This document shows positions 6,167 through 11,030 of a DNA stretch of 11,030 nucleotides, one piece after another. This DNA is from Bacillota bacterium (GTDB taxonomy: Bacteria > Bacillota > Clostridia > Peptostreptococcales > Anaerovoracaceae). Where the stretch lies: positions 1 to 11,030 of the forward strand of contig JAQSXD010000080.1 in the NCBI GenBank assembly GCA_029266295.1. The letters are read 5' to 3'. The notes beneath the pieces are model-generated. The model made no database searches and was not told the DNA's origin. It saw nothing but the letters and a program-made list of their open reading frames with translations. Positions within the stretch are counted from its first letter, which is position 1, and the number at the start of each line of letters is the position of its first letter. A program made the position numbers and the translations under genes.

Positions 6167-7600
6167 ATCCAGTATGATATCGAGATTCCGATGAGCGGAC
6201 AACAGAAGTCCCAGCAACACCATGTTGACGAGAAAGCTCATCTGGCCTATGGCCATCAGCGGAAGAGGAAGAATAACGAGAAGGCACATCCCCAGATTGG
6301 CCGACAAGAACAGCAAGCACTGCATCCCAATTGCTGTAACTGCCGACAGAGAAATGATGAAACCAAGAGCGTTCTTTTGCTTAAATGTCACCCGAATCAT
6401 TTTTATGATCAGAAACGTAAAGATCGTCAAGGTCAATATTCCTACAACAATACCCCATTGATGAATCAGATAGGTCAAACTGAAGTCTCCCCACCAGATT
6501 GGAAGGATTTCCTCCAGGCGTGTTGTATTGGAGTTTACCATAGGACTAAGCTCTCCCTGACCGATAAATTGTGCATTTTTTATAATACTGCGTGCAAACA
6601 AGACCAGAAATCCATCTGGAGTCTCCTGACTGATCAAAATTTTACCCTTGATTGCTTCAAGAAAAAGATTCTTTTCCTCGCCATATCTCCACACTTTCAG
6701 TAAAAAAAATCCAAAAATGCTCAGTAAGGTCGGCACGTATACCAGCGCAAAGGCCTTCTTTTTTTCTACTGCAAACCAACCCTTTGCCATGGCCGCGGAA
6801 AGCAGGATCAGTCCACCCGCTGCAAAGATTACCAGAACGTATTTCTGCTGCGAATATCCCAATACCAGAATCGCCATAAACGCTGCAGCTCCACACCTCA
6901 AAATACCCCCGTATCCGCTGTTTCTGTAACCGTACAGAACTGCCCCATATGCCGGCAGCAGAAGCAAGGCAATATAAACCATCTGATATCGAGCGTCTAT
7001 GTTATGCCTGTAAAAGCCTATCTGCCCGTCAAATAGATTCAACACAGAGCTCAGCAGGAGGATGCCTGCATAAATCCTCTTCGGATATTTTCCAAGAACA
7101 GTATAGTCGGCAAAATAGACAGCCAGTAGCACCACAATCCCTACAGGGAGTGTGGTCATGTATTTATAAAATGCCTCCCGCCCTGCCCAGCTGCCTTCCG
7201 CAGCGATGCGCGACAGGTAATATTGAACATAGACTCCAATGCAAAGCATGATTGCAGTAACAGCGATAATGCCCCATTCGGGCCTCGGCCTGTGAATACG
7301 GTCAAGCTCCTGCCCAACTTCGATTGCATCTCCCATGTCCGAAATCGCACTCTGCAACGCTTCCTGTTCAGGAATTCCCGCTTTGATAAGTCTTATTTTC
7401 CGATCCTCAATATGGTCCTCCAGCTCCCTTGCAATATAACACCGGACCTTTTGATGCCGTATCTGGCTACAAACTGCTTCCATATATCGTTTGGAATCGT
7501 CTGCATATCTTTTGGGATTGTCTGCGTCTATTACCTCCGCAGTGGCTGTGTCGGCACCTGTTCGAATCTTACGCGCAAGCTTTTCCTTAAACCTCAGCAT
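6143..7600 (-). CDS. Permease-prefix domain plus divergent SEDS (FtsW/RodA-like) multispanning membrane protein
   Basis: This is a 485-residue protein. Residues about 38-105 form a soluble prefix of the permease-prefix/HAAS type: RELEDHIEDR, then IPEQEALQSAISDMGD, then HRPRPEWG. About ten hydrophobic helices follow from residue 110. The C-terminal part aligns by eye with SEDS proteins: GDFSLTYLIHQWGIVVG parallels the TDFIF...EE.G segment, with Asp372 at the position of the catalytic Asp of RodA/FtsW, and the later PLPLMAIG replaces the conserved LPFISYGG. The SYGGS motif is lost, so glycosyltransferase activity is uncertain. The ATG overlaps the end of the padR-type gene by 14 bases, so the two are probably translated together, and PadR likely controls it. 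The 3' end runs 24 bp into the convergent hydrogenase-like operon. Confidence 0.72.
   Translation of the reverse strand: MLRFKEKLARKIRTGADTATAEVIDADNPKRYADDSKRYMEAVCSQIRHQKVRCYIARELEDHIEDRKIRLIKAGIPEQEALQSAISDMGDAIEVGQELDRIHRPRPEWGIIAVTAIMLCIGVYVQYYLSRIAAEGSWAGREAFYKYMTTLPVGIVVLLAVYFADYTVLGKYPKRIYAGILLLSSVLNLFDGQIGFYRHNIDARYQMVYIALLLLPAYGAVLYGYRNSGYGGILRCGAAAFMAILVLGYSQQKYVLVIFAAGGLILLSAAMAKGWFAVEKKKAFALVYVPTLLSIFGFFLLKVWRYGEEKNLFLEAIKGKILISQETPDGFLVLFARSIIKNAQFIGQGELSPMVNSNTTRLEEILPIWWGDFSLTYLIHQWGIVVGILTLTIFTFLIIKMIRVTFKQKNALGFIISLSAVTAIGMQCLLFLSANLGMCLLVILPLPLMAIGQMSFLVNMVLLGLLLSAHRNLDIILDLQSVDRL
7481..7522 (-). repeat. Imperfect 21-nt tandem duplication near the 5' end of the SEDS-like gene
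   Basis: Two adjacent 21-nt units encode DNPKRYA and DDSKRYM. The DNA units differ at several positions. They lie in the charged linker before the permease-prefix domain, where length is probably under little constraint. Confidence 0.5.
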
Positions 7601-7928
7601 AGGAAATCCCCCCCATCACGTTTTTTATTGCGCTGGCATAGGTCTCCCACTCTTTCTTTTTCTCATCAAGGAGTTTTCTCCCTTTTTTGGTGATCTGATA
7701 GTATCTCCTCTGTCTTCCCTCCTCCGACACGCCATCGTAAGCCGTTATCATTTCCTGCTGTTCAAGACCGTGCAAAATCGGATATAGAGTACCCGCTTTC
7801 AGAGCAAATACGTGATTTGATTTTTTTTCAAGCGCATCAATCATCTGGTAACCATACATATCTTCATTTTCGATGAGCCTAAGAATCAGCATCGTTGTGT
7901 TGCCCCCGCCAATACTTTTGTCTTTCAT
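7587..7928 (-). CDS. PadR-family transcriptional regulator
   Basis: The 113-residue protein has the full PadR winged-helix pattern: a first helix TTMLILRLIENEDMYGYQMI, recognition-helix region ALKAGTLYPILHGLEQQEMI, the wing GRQRRYYQITKKGRKLL, then a short C-terminal helix of the small PadR_1 subfamily type. It is a dimeric DNA-binding repressor by family knowledge. A GGGG-type ribosome binding site lies ten bases before ATG. The gene is followed by, and overlaps, the membrane protein gene. PadR genes next to permease-prefix membrane proteins are a common arrangement in Clostridia, where PadR usually represses its own operon. A perfect inverted repeat about 50 bases upstream is the obvious target. 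The effector is unknown. Confidence 0.93.
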   Translation of the reverse strand: MKDKSIGGGNTTMLILRLIENEDMYGYQMIDALEKKSNHVFALKAGTLYPILHGLEQQEMITAYDGVSEEGRQRRYYQITKKGRKLLDEKKKEWETYASAIKNVMGGISYAEV

Positions 7929-7974
7929 TTATTTCTTGCCCCTTTCAAATTATAAATCGATTAAGTAAACTACT

Positions 7975-8017
7975 ATATATCGATCATCTACATATTATAT
8001 ATAGATGATCGATATAT
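7975..8017. promoter_or_regulatory. 16-bp perfect inverted repeat, probable PadR operator
   Basis: The left arm ATATATCGATCATCTA (7975-7990) and the right arm TAGATGATCGATATAT (8002-8017) are perfect reverse complements around an 11-base AT-rich centre. The arms cover the spacer, the -10 region and the start of the padR promoter, so a bound dimer or pair of dimers would block RNA polymerase. AT-rich dyads of this kind are typical of PadR autoregulation; binding itself is inferred. Confidence 0.75.
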
Positions 8018-8022
8018 GTCAA
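7994..8022 (-). promoter_or_regulatory. Consensus sigma-70/sigma-A promoter of the padR operon
   Basis: Read on the - strand, TTGACA (8022-8017) and TATAAT (7999-7994) are both perfect consensus hexamers with a 17-base spacer. Transcription would start near 7985-7988, giving a 5' leader of about 57 bases before padR. It lies inside the inverted repeat and starts right after the T-tract of the pylSn terminator. Confidence 0.85.
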
Positions 8023-8065
8023 TAAAAACAAAACAGGATTGCCCGTTACCAGACTGTCCTGTTTT
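8022..8065 (-). terminator. Intrinsic terminator of the pyl cluster
   Basis: Seven bases past the pylSn stop, AAAACAGGA (8065-8057, read on the - strand) pairs with TCCTGTTTT (8038-8030) across an 18-base loop, followed by GTTTTTATT. This is a moderately strong rho-independent terminator that separates pyl transcription from the padR promoter just beyond it. Confidence 0.75.
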
Positions 8066-8072
8066 CGCTGCA

Positions 8073-8399
8073 CTATTCCTTATGCCTCAGATCGCTTCCA
8101 TAATGCTGTGTGAAAAATGTGGTCGAGTATTTTTCCAGCTTCCATTCCGGAATTCTGCAGTCCTTGCAAGGCCGGCTTACCCATTTATTTCGCAGCCATC
8201 GGGCTGCTCTGGAGTTTCTGGAATTATAAATTTGGAAGGTTTTGCCGCAATGAGTGGTTACCTCGGCAAAATCCCCTTTTTTCTCAATGGAACGTATCCC
8301 ATGCAGAATTCCGGTCCGGGATGGCCAGAGCTTGATCTTGTCCAGCAATAGAAACAGCTCTATCTGTTTTCTGTAATATCGTTTCTTTTCGTCGCTCAT
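8073..8399 (-). CDS. pylSn: PylSn, tRNA-binding N-terminal domain of split pyrrolysyl-tRNA synthetase
   Basis: The 108-residue protein matches the N-terminal domain of archaeal PylRS and bacterial PylSn: LWPSRTGILHGIR parallels LWMSRTGTIHKIK of Methanosarcina, NSRNSRAARWLR parallels NSRSSRTARALR, and PCKDCR parallels TCKRCR. His33, Cys51, Cys78 and Cys81 are kept and are the likely zinc ligands. The domain binds the variable loop and T-arm side of tRNA-Pyl and works in trans with the catalytic PylSc, which is not in this window. The start at 8399 overlaps the stop of pylC as ATGA and is preceded by GGAAGGACGAGG; the longer frame reaching 8495 would lie inside pylC. The stop is TAG, so tRNA-Pyl could in principle extend this protein by ten residues (Pyl plus nine) before a TAA inside the terminator. 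Confidence 0.93.
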   Translation of the reverse strand: MSDEKKRYYRKQIELFLLLDKIKLWPSRTGILHGIRSIEKKGDFAEVTTHCGKTFQIYNSRNSRAARWLRNKWVSRPCKDCRIPEWKLEKYSTTFFTQHYGSDLRHKE

Positions 8400-9577
8400 G
8401 TACCTCGTCCTTCCCTGAGTCGTGCTCTCATGCTCTGCCGCTTCGCCATCAGTTCTTCCTCTGTATCTGCCCAGTTGATAAAAGTTCCCCTCCAAGTCGT
8501 TTCACCACTTCTATAATCTGATATCACTTCATCGGCGCCGTAAAATCGCTCCCGCAGATGAAGAATGCCGCCCTGGCTCATGATATGCTCACCATGCTCT
8601 GTAATTCTTCCGTTATCGATCATCAAATGCTCGTAAGAACAAAATTTCTTCTTTTGATTCTTCTGCGGGTTCTTCTTCTGATTTTTTTTCGAGGTCATGC
8701 CTTCTCCGCAAAACAAATCCCTTAGTTCTTCTATAAAGTTGACGCCTGAAGTATGATAAACTGCCGTAGGTGTCTGACTCGGAATTCGCGCATCGATCTC
8801 CAGTACCTTGAATTCACCTTTGGCATCGATGACCTCCACATCCATAATTCCTTTCAGGCCCGTCAGCTCCGCAAGCTTCACCGCAGTGTTCCGAAATTGA
8901 TCCTCCTGCTGCTCTGTGATTGAGCAGGGAGACGTAACCATTTTGCAGTCATAAACCTCATCCATATGGATCTGTGTCACTTCATAGGTCTGATAGCAGC
9001 CGGGACTTCCAATTACTTCAATGGAATAGGATAGCCCCTCGAGGTACTCTTGTATCACCCAGGAAGTTTGACTTGCTTCCGGCCGGCTTTCTTCCCATTT
9101 CGATACAGTGCTGAGAAATTGAATCAAAGCTTCTTGGTCAGGAAGTCTTTGCACTCCTTCGCTTCCGCTCATGGAAGAGGGCTGTGCAATATATGGGCCG
9201 CCGCAGCCGGGATAATACCTCGGCGCCGGGATGTCGTTTGCGTGAATCAGTTCATCTGATAATAGTTTTGAGGAAGAAATCCGATATGCTTCCGGATCGA
9301 AGGCCAAAGGAAAGCAATATTTTATTGCAAGTCCCGTCAACGCTTCCAATACATCTTGATTCTCATTGGCAGGCAATACAAAATCGGCGCCCTTTAATGC
9401 AGCGATCAGTTCCTCGGTTTCCTGTGTCACATCGCAGCACAGGAATTCATCACATAATCCGATGGCAGGGGATTTCTCATTATAGTCGATAAGAATACTG
9501 GTGAAGCCTGCTTTCCTCGTCAGATAGGCCGCTTCTGTACCCTGAAGTTTTCCACCTACAATTGCAATCCTTGTCAC
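8396..9577 (-). CDS. pylC: PylC, 3-methylornithine-L-lysine ligase (ATP-grasp)
   Basis: PylC joins (3R)-3-methyl-D-ornithine to the epsilon-amine of lysine with ATP, the second step of pyrrolysine synthesis in the cytosol. The 393-residue protein follows Methanosarcina PylC (about 363) closely: an N-terminal nucleotide-fold IVGGKLQGTEAAYL, then LPANEN, FDPEAYRIS, the ATP-grasp lid region WVIQEYLEGLSYSIEV, HMDEVYDCKMV, GIMDVEVI, and EIDARIPSQTPTAVYHTSG with the metal and substrate residues. The extra length is partly a Lys/Asn/Gln-rich insert at residues 297-311. The start is GTG, with GGAGG ten bases upstream. The gene sits 93 bases after pylB, and the four-base overlap with pylSn suggests coupled translation. 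Usually pylD follows pylC; here it does not. Confidence 0.96.
   Translation of the reverse strand: MTRIAIVGGKLQGTEAAYLTRKAGFTSILIDYNEKSPAIGLCDEFLCCDVTQETEELIAALKGADFVLPANENQDVLEALTGLAIKYCFPLAFDPEAYRISSSKLLSDELIHANDIPAPRYYPGCGGPYIAQPSSMSGSEGVQRLPDQEALIQFLSTVSKWEESRPEASQTSWVIQEYLEGLSYSIEVIGSPGCYQTYEVTQIHMDEVYDCKMVTSPCSITEQQEDQFRNTAVKLAELTGLKGIMDVEVIDAKGEFKVLEIDARIPSQTPTAVYHTSGVNFIEELRDLFCGEGMTSKKNQKKNPQKNQKKKFCSYEHLMIDNGRITEHGEHIMSQGGILHLRERFYGADEVISDYRSGETTWRGTFINWADTEEELMAKRQSMRARLREGRGT
8645..8689 (-). repeat. AAG-rich low-complexity stretch in pylC (Lys/Asn/Gln-rich insert)
   Basis: A run of AAA, AAG, AAT, AAC, CAG and CAA codons with recurring AGAAGAA triplets encodes KKNQKKNPQKNQKKK. Archaeal PylC is about eight residues shorter at this point, just before the conserved CxYEHLM segment. 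It is probably a slippage-expanded surface loop. Confidence 0.6.
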
Positions 9578-9601
9578 TTCTGATCATCCTCCAAGCACTA
9601 A

Positions 9602-9615
9602 ACTGACCGGTCAGT
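9602..9615. promoter_or_regulatory. 14-bp perfect palindrome in the pylB-pylC intergenic region
   Basis: ACTGACCGGTCAGT is a perfect palindrome placed 11 bases before the pylC ribosome binding site on the - strand. Symmetric TGACCGGTCA-type sites resemble TetR-family operators, and in RNA it could also fold as a five-pair hairpin with a CCGG loop. Wider pairs surround it: AAGCACT (9593-9599) with AGTGCTT (9662-9668), and CTGATT (9641-9646) with AATCAG (9658-9663). No convincing promoter hexamers are seen here. Confidence 0.45.
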
Positions 9616-9670
9616 ACGGCGCAACATTCTTAGGGAAACGCTGATTACCTTCCATCAAATCAGTGCTTCC

Positions 9671-10678
9671 TTAGATCGGCGCTACCCTTAGGGTTGTGAG
9701 ATAGTTTCTGTATTCTTCTGCCGTGGCAGCTTCTAACCCCATATTTTTCAGAATAGATGCAGCTTCTGCTACGGTTCTTCCGCCCTCGTCCACGTCCATG
9801 CTGTTTTGGGCCACACCTGCGAGACCAGACCTGGGAGGAATAATCGAGGTAACCACACTAGCACCTGCGTTGATTCGATCCTCCATGCCCTTGATCCCGT
9901 CGATGTCCAGAGAGGCGGGAATCAAGGCCTTAGGGTAAAGGAGTCTCAAAAGCGAAATGATCTTTAACTCCTGAATCGGCTCCGGCTTTTTAACCTGCTC
10001 CATGGGGATTCCTTTTTGAGGTACAAAACTCATAACCCGAACCTGCCTTGCGCCGATCTTTCCCATTTCCAGCAGTGAATCTGCAATATCTTCAAGACGT
10101 TCTCCTACGCCAGTGAGGATTCCCTCTTCAATAAGCATTCCACGATCCCTGGCATACAGCTTTGCATTCATCCGTTCATCGTAGTCCTGGCCCGTTCTCA
10201 GCCTGGCAAACAGTTCTCGATTGTGTGTTTCCTGATAGAGTGCATACCACTCCGTTTCCAGCTCAGAAAAACGGTCAATCCATGCGTTCTCGACCAGTCC
10301 GGGGGAAATCATCACAGGCAGTCCCGTCCTGTCTTTAATCTCCTGTATCATGTCAAAGACCGTGGCAAAGCGCTCCTTATGGTAAGCCATGTCCTCTCCC
10401 ATGGTAAGGTCGATGAGGTTGACACCGGATTTTGCAAGCAGCTCTGCAATGGCAATGACTTCAGATTCCTCTTTGCGATAACGAGGAATGCTGTTTGCAT
10501 TTCTGTAATAGCAGAAATTACAGTTGTTTCTGCACCAGGTAGAAAAATAGACAAAACCGTATAAGAAGATTTTATTGGAGAATTCACGCTCTCTGACCGT
10601 TCTGGCCCTGCGGAACAGCTCCTCTATCTTAACGGGATTGTCTTCACTGAGTATGCTTATAATTTCATCTCTATTCAT
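9671..10678 (-). CDS. pylB: PylB, methylornithine synthase (radical SAM)
   Basis: PylB rearranges L-lysine to (2R,3R)-3-methylornithine, the first step of pyrrolysine synthesis, using a [4Fe-4S] cluster and S-adenosylmethionine. The 335-residue protein carries the radical SAM motif CRNNCNFCYYR (Cys49, Cys53, Cys56), followed by family stretches such as LIDLTMGEDMAYH, MISPGLVENAW, ETHNRELFARLRTGQDYDER and IPASLDIDG. Length is near the archaeal enzyme (about 350). The start at 10678 is chosen because AAAGGAGGGG lies four bases upstream; a longer frame from 10708 would place that site inside the gene. tRNA-Pyl lies 73 bases upstream on the same strand, so both may share a transcript. The stop is TAA. 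Confidence 0.97.
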   Translation of the reverse strand: MNRDEIISILSEDNPVKIEELFRRARTVREREFSNKIFLYGFVYFSTWCRNNCNFCYYRNANSIPRYRKEESEVIAIAELLAKSGVNLIDLTMGEDMAYHKERFATVFDMIQEIKDRTGLPVMISPGLVENAWIDRFSELETEWYALYQETHNRELFARLRTGQDYDERMNAKLYARDRGMLIEEGILTGVGERLEDIADSLLEMGKIGARQVRVMSFVPQKGIPMEQVKKPEPIQELKIISLLRLLYPKALIPASLDIDGIKGMEDRINAGASVVTSIIPPRSGLAGVAQNSMDVDEGGRTVAEAASILKNMGLEAATAEEYRNYLTTLRVAPI

Positions 10679-10682
10679 GCTA

Positions 10683-10692
10683 CCCCTCCTTT
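10683..10692 (-). promoter_or_regulatory. Ribosome binding site of pylB
   Basis: AAAGGAGGGG precedes the ATG at 10678 by four bases and decides the start over the in-frame upstream ATG at 10708. Confidence 0.8.
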
Positions 10693-10751
10693 GACAAGGT
10701 ACAAACACGCCTGGGGCATGGAAATGGTGTTATCTTCATTCAATTTTAAAG

Positions 10752-10823
10752 TGGCGAGGAGCCCGAGAGTTTCACTCGGCTGCATAGATTTAGAGTCTAT
10801 GCGATCAATACGATCCGCTCCCC
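10752..10823 (-). tRNA. pylT: tRNA-Pyl (anticodon CUA, reads UAG)
   Basis: This 72-base tRNA, with CCA encoded, has the special features of tRNA-Pyl. It has a seven-pair acceptor stem (GGGGAGC with GCTCCTC, one G-U), a single base between acceptor and D stem, and a four-pair D stem GATC/GATC with a five-base loop lacking GG. The anticodon stem is lengthened (six pairs, CATAGA/TCTATG, possibly a seventh) around loop CTCTAAA, with the anticodon at 10791-10793. The variable loop is three bases, CAG, and the T stem CCGAG/CTCGG has loop TGAAACT, which lacks the usual TTC. The discriminator is G. Base by base it aligns without gaps to my recollection of the Desulfitobacterium hafniense tRNA-Pyl. 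It is charged with pyrrolysine by PylSc plus PylSn. A 61-codon open frame across it is an artefact. Confidence 0.97.
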
Positions 10824-10825
10824 GT

Positions 10826-10864
10826 ATCAGTGGCTTTGCTACTTCCGCCATAAAACCCACTGAT
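10826..10864. repeat. 8-bp inverted repeat directly upstream of tRNA-Pyl
   Basis: ATCAGTGG (10826-10833) and CCACTGAT (10857-10864) are perfect reverse complements across 23 bases, ending two bases from the 5' end of the tRNA. In a precursor transcript it would form a hairpin abutting the RNase P cleavage site; as DNA it could be a weak operator. A good ribosome binding site (AAGGAGG, around 10872-10878) lies just beyond it with no plausible gene to serve. Confidence 0.45.
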
Positions 10865-10891
10865 CGGTAGGCCTCCTTGACGGTTGCTGGC

Positions 10892-11029
10892 TCAGCCCTT
10901 ATTGTTCCCTTTGCCTTTGATCACTGCATGGCAAAATTCACAGCCGCTGTGATCTGATCTGCAGCTGATGCAATCTTTGGAAGGCAGGCTTGTTCCCTCA
11001 TCAGCCGCGATATAAAATCCTGCGCAGGA
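10892..11029 (-). CDS. Possible C-terminal end of an unidentified Cys-rich protein (5' part outside window)
   Basis: The frame entering from the right edge stays open for 45 residues and ends in TGA. Its tail has two CxxC pairs six residues apart (DCISC, then CEFC), a spacing suited to a zinc ribbon or an iron-sulfur site, and a Lys/Gly-rich end. I do not recognise the family; it does not look like the end of PylSc or PylD. A second - strand frame (10921-11028) ending AADQITAAVNFAMQ is also plausible, and the third closes near 11001, so the true frame is undecided. No clear promoter for tRNA-Pyl is seen in 10824-11030, which leaves co-transcription with this gene possible. Confidence 0.3.
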   Translation of the reverse strand, partial: SCAGFYIAADEGTSLPSKDCISCRSDHSGCEFCHAVIKGKGNNKG

Positions 11030-11030
11030 T
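11017..11030. repeat. 14-bp perfect palindrome at the window edge
   Basis: ATCCTGCGCAGGAT is a perfect palindrome reaching the last base of the window; it may continue beyond. It lies inside the possible partial coding region, so it may have no regulatory meaning. Confidence 0.3.

Noticed and set aside
6191..6703. Open frame of 170 codons on the + strand after the hydrogenase-like operon
   Set aside because: It is antisense to the SEDS-like gene; its composition (many Gln, His, Lys, Asn) is typical of a shadow of hydrophobic codons.
8016..8351. Open frame of 111 codons on the + strand
   Set aside because: It is antisense to pylSn and to its terminator, has no ribosome binding site, and the opposite strand is clearly a known protein.
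8399..8495. Longer start for pylSn at 8495
   Set aside because: The extra 32 residues lie inside pylC in another frame and match nothing in PylSn; the ATG at 8399 has a ribosome binding site and the ATGA overlap.
8645..8689. AAG-rich repeat in pylC as a CRISPR or mobile-element remnant
   Set aside because: The units are codon-sized, irregular and in frame; no spacers, flanking repeats or transposase are present anywhere in the window.
10675..10860. Open frame of 61 codons on the - strand between the right-edge region and pylB
   Set aside because: It runs straight through tRNA-Pyl, whose structure is unambiguous, and the product resembles no family I know.

Overview
The window looks like a chromosomal segment of an anaerobic Clostridia-type bacterium (Bacillota). 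The evidence is a bacterial-style split pyrrolysine system with a free-standing PylSn, strong AGGAGG-type ribosome binding sites, a PadR regulator, and a group 4 hydrogenase-like membrane complex. The genus cannot be fixed from the sequence.

Left part, + strand, 1-6166: a tight operon homologous to hydrogenase-4/formate hydrogenlyase. Its order is hyfB (3' end only), hyfC, hyfE, hyfF, hyfG, then a gene fusing a HyfH-like 2x[4Fe-4S] ferredoxin to a HyfI/NuoB-like small subunit. Gaps are 12, 3 and 5 bases, then a 4-base overlap, then 10 bases. The large subunit has lost all four Ni-binding cysteines: the CGxC...H motif reads SGDE...N and the terminal DPCxxC reads NLSYAG. It also has no C-terminal maturation peptide. 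The small subunit keeps the four cysteines of the proximal cluster. This is therefore not a [NiFe] hydrogenase. It resembles the energy-converting hydrogenase-related (Ehr) complexes, intermediate between group 4 hydrogenases and complex I, whose substrate is largely unknown.

Middle part, - strand, 6143-8022: a PadR-type repressor and an overlapping gene for a polytopic protein with a permease-prefix (HAAS-like) N-terminus and a divergent SEDS (FtsW/RodA-like) C-terminus. They are transcribed from a consensus TTGACA-17-TATAAT promoter that lies almost entirely inside a 16-bp perfect inverted repeat, probably the PadR operator. The second gene ends convergently with the hydrogenase-like operon, overlapping it by 24 bp.

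Right part, - strand, 8022-10823: a pyrrolysine cluster consisting of tRNA-Pyl (CUA anticodon), pylB (methylornithine synthase), pylC (methylornithine-lysine ligase) and pylSn (tRNA-binding domain of the split pyrrolysyl-tRNA synthetase), closed by an intrinsic terminator. pylSc (catalytic domain) and pylD are not in the window. A partial reading frame of uncertain identity lies at the right edge.

The two halves raise a joint question. The genome encodes an amber suppressor tRNA, yet hyfB, hyfC, hyfE and pylSn all end in TAG. In addition hyfB, hyfC and hyfE lie in one reading frame, separated only by TAG plus four or one sense codons, so Pyl insertion would make HyfB-HyfC-HyfE fusions.
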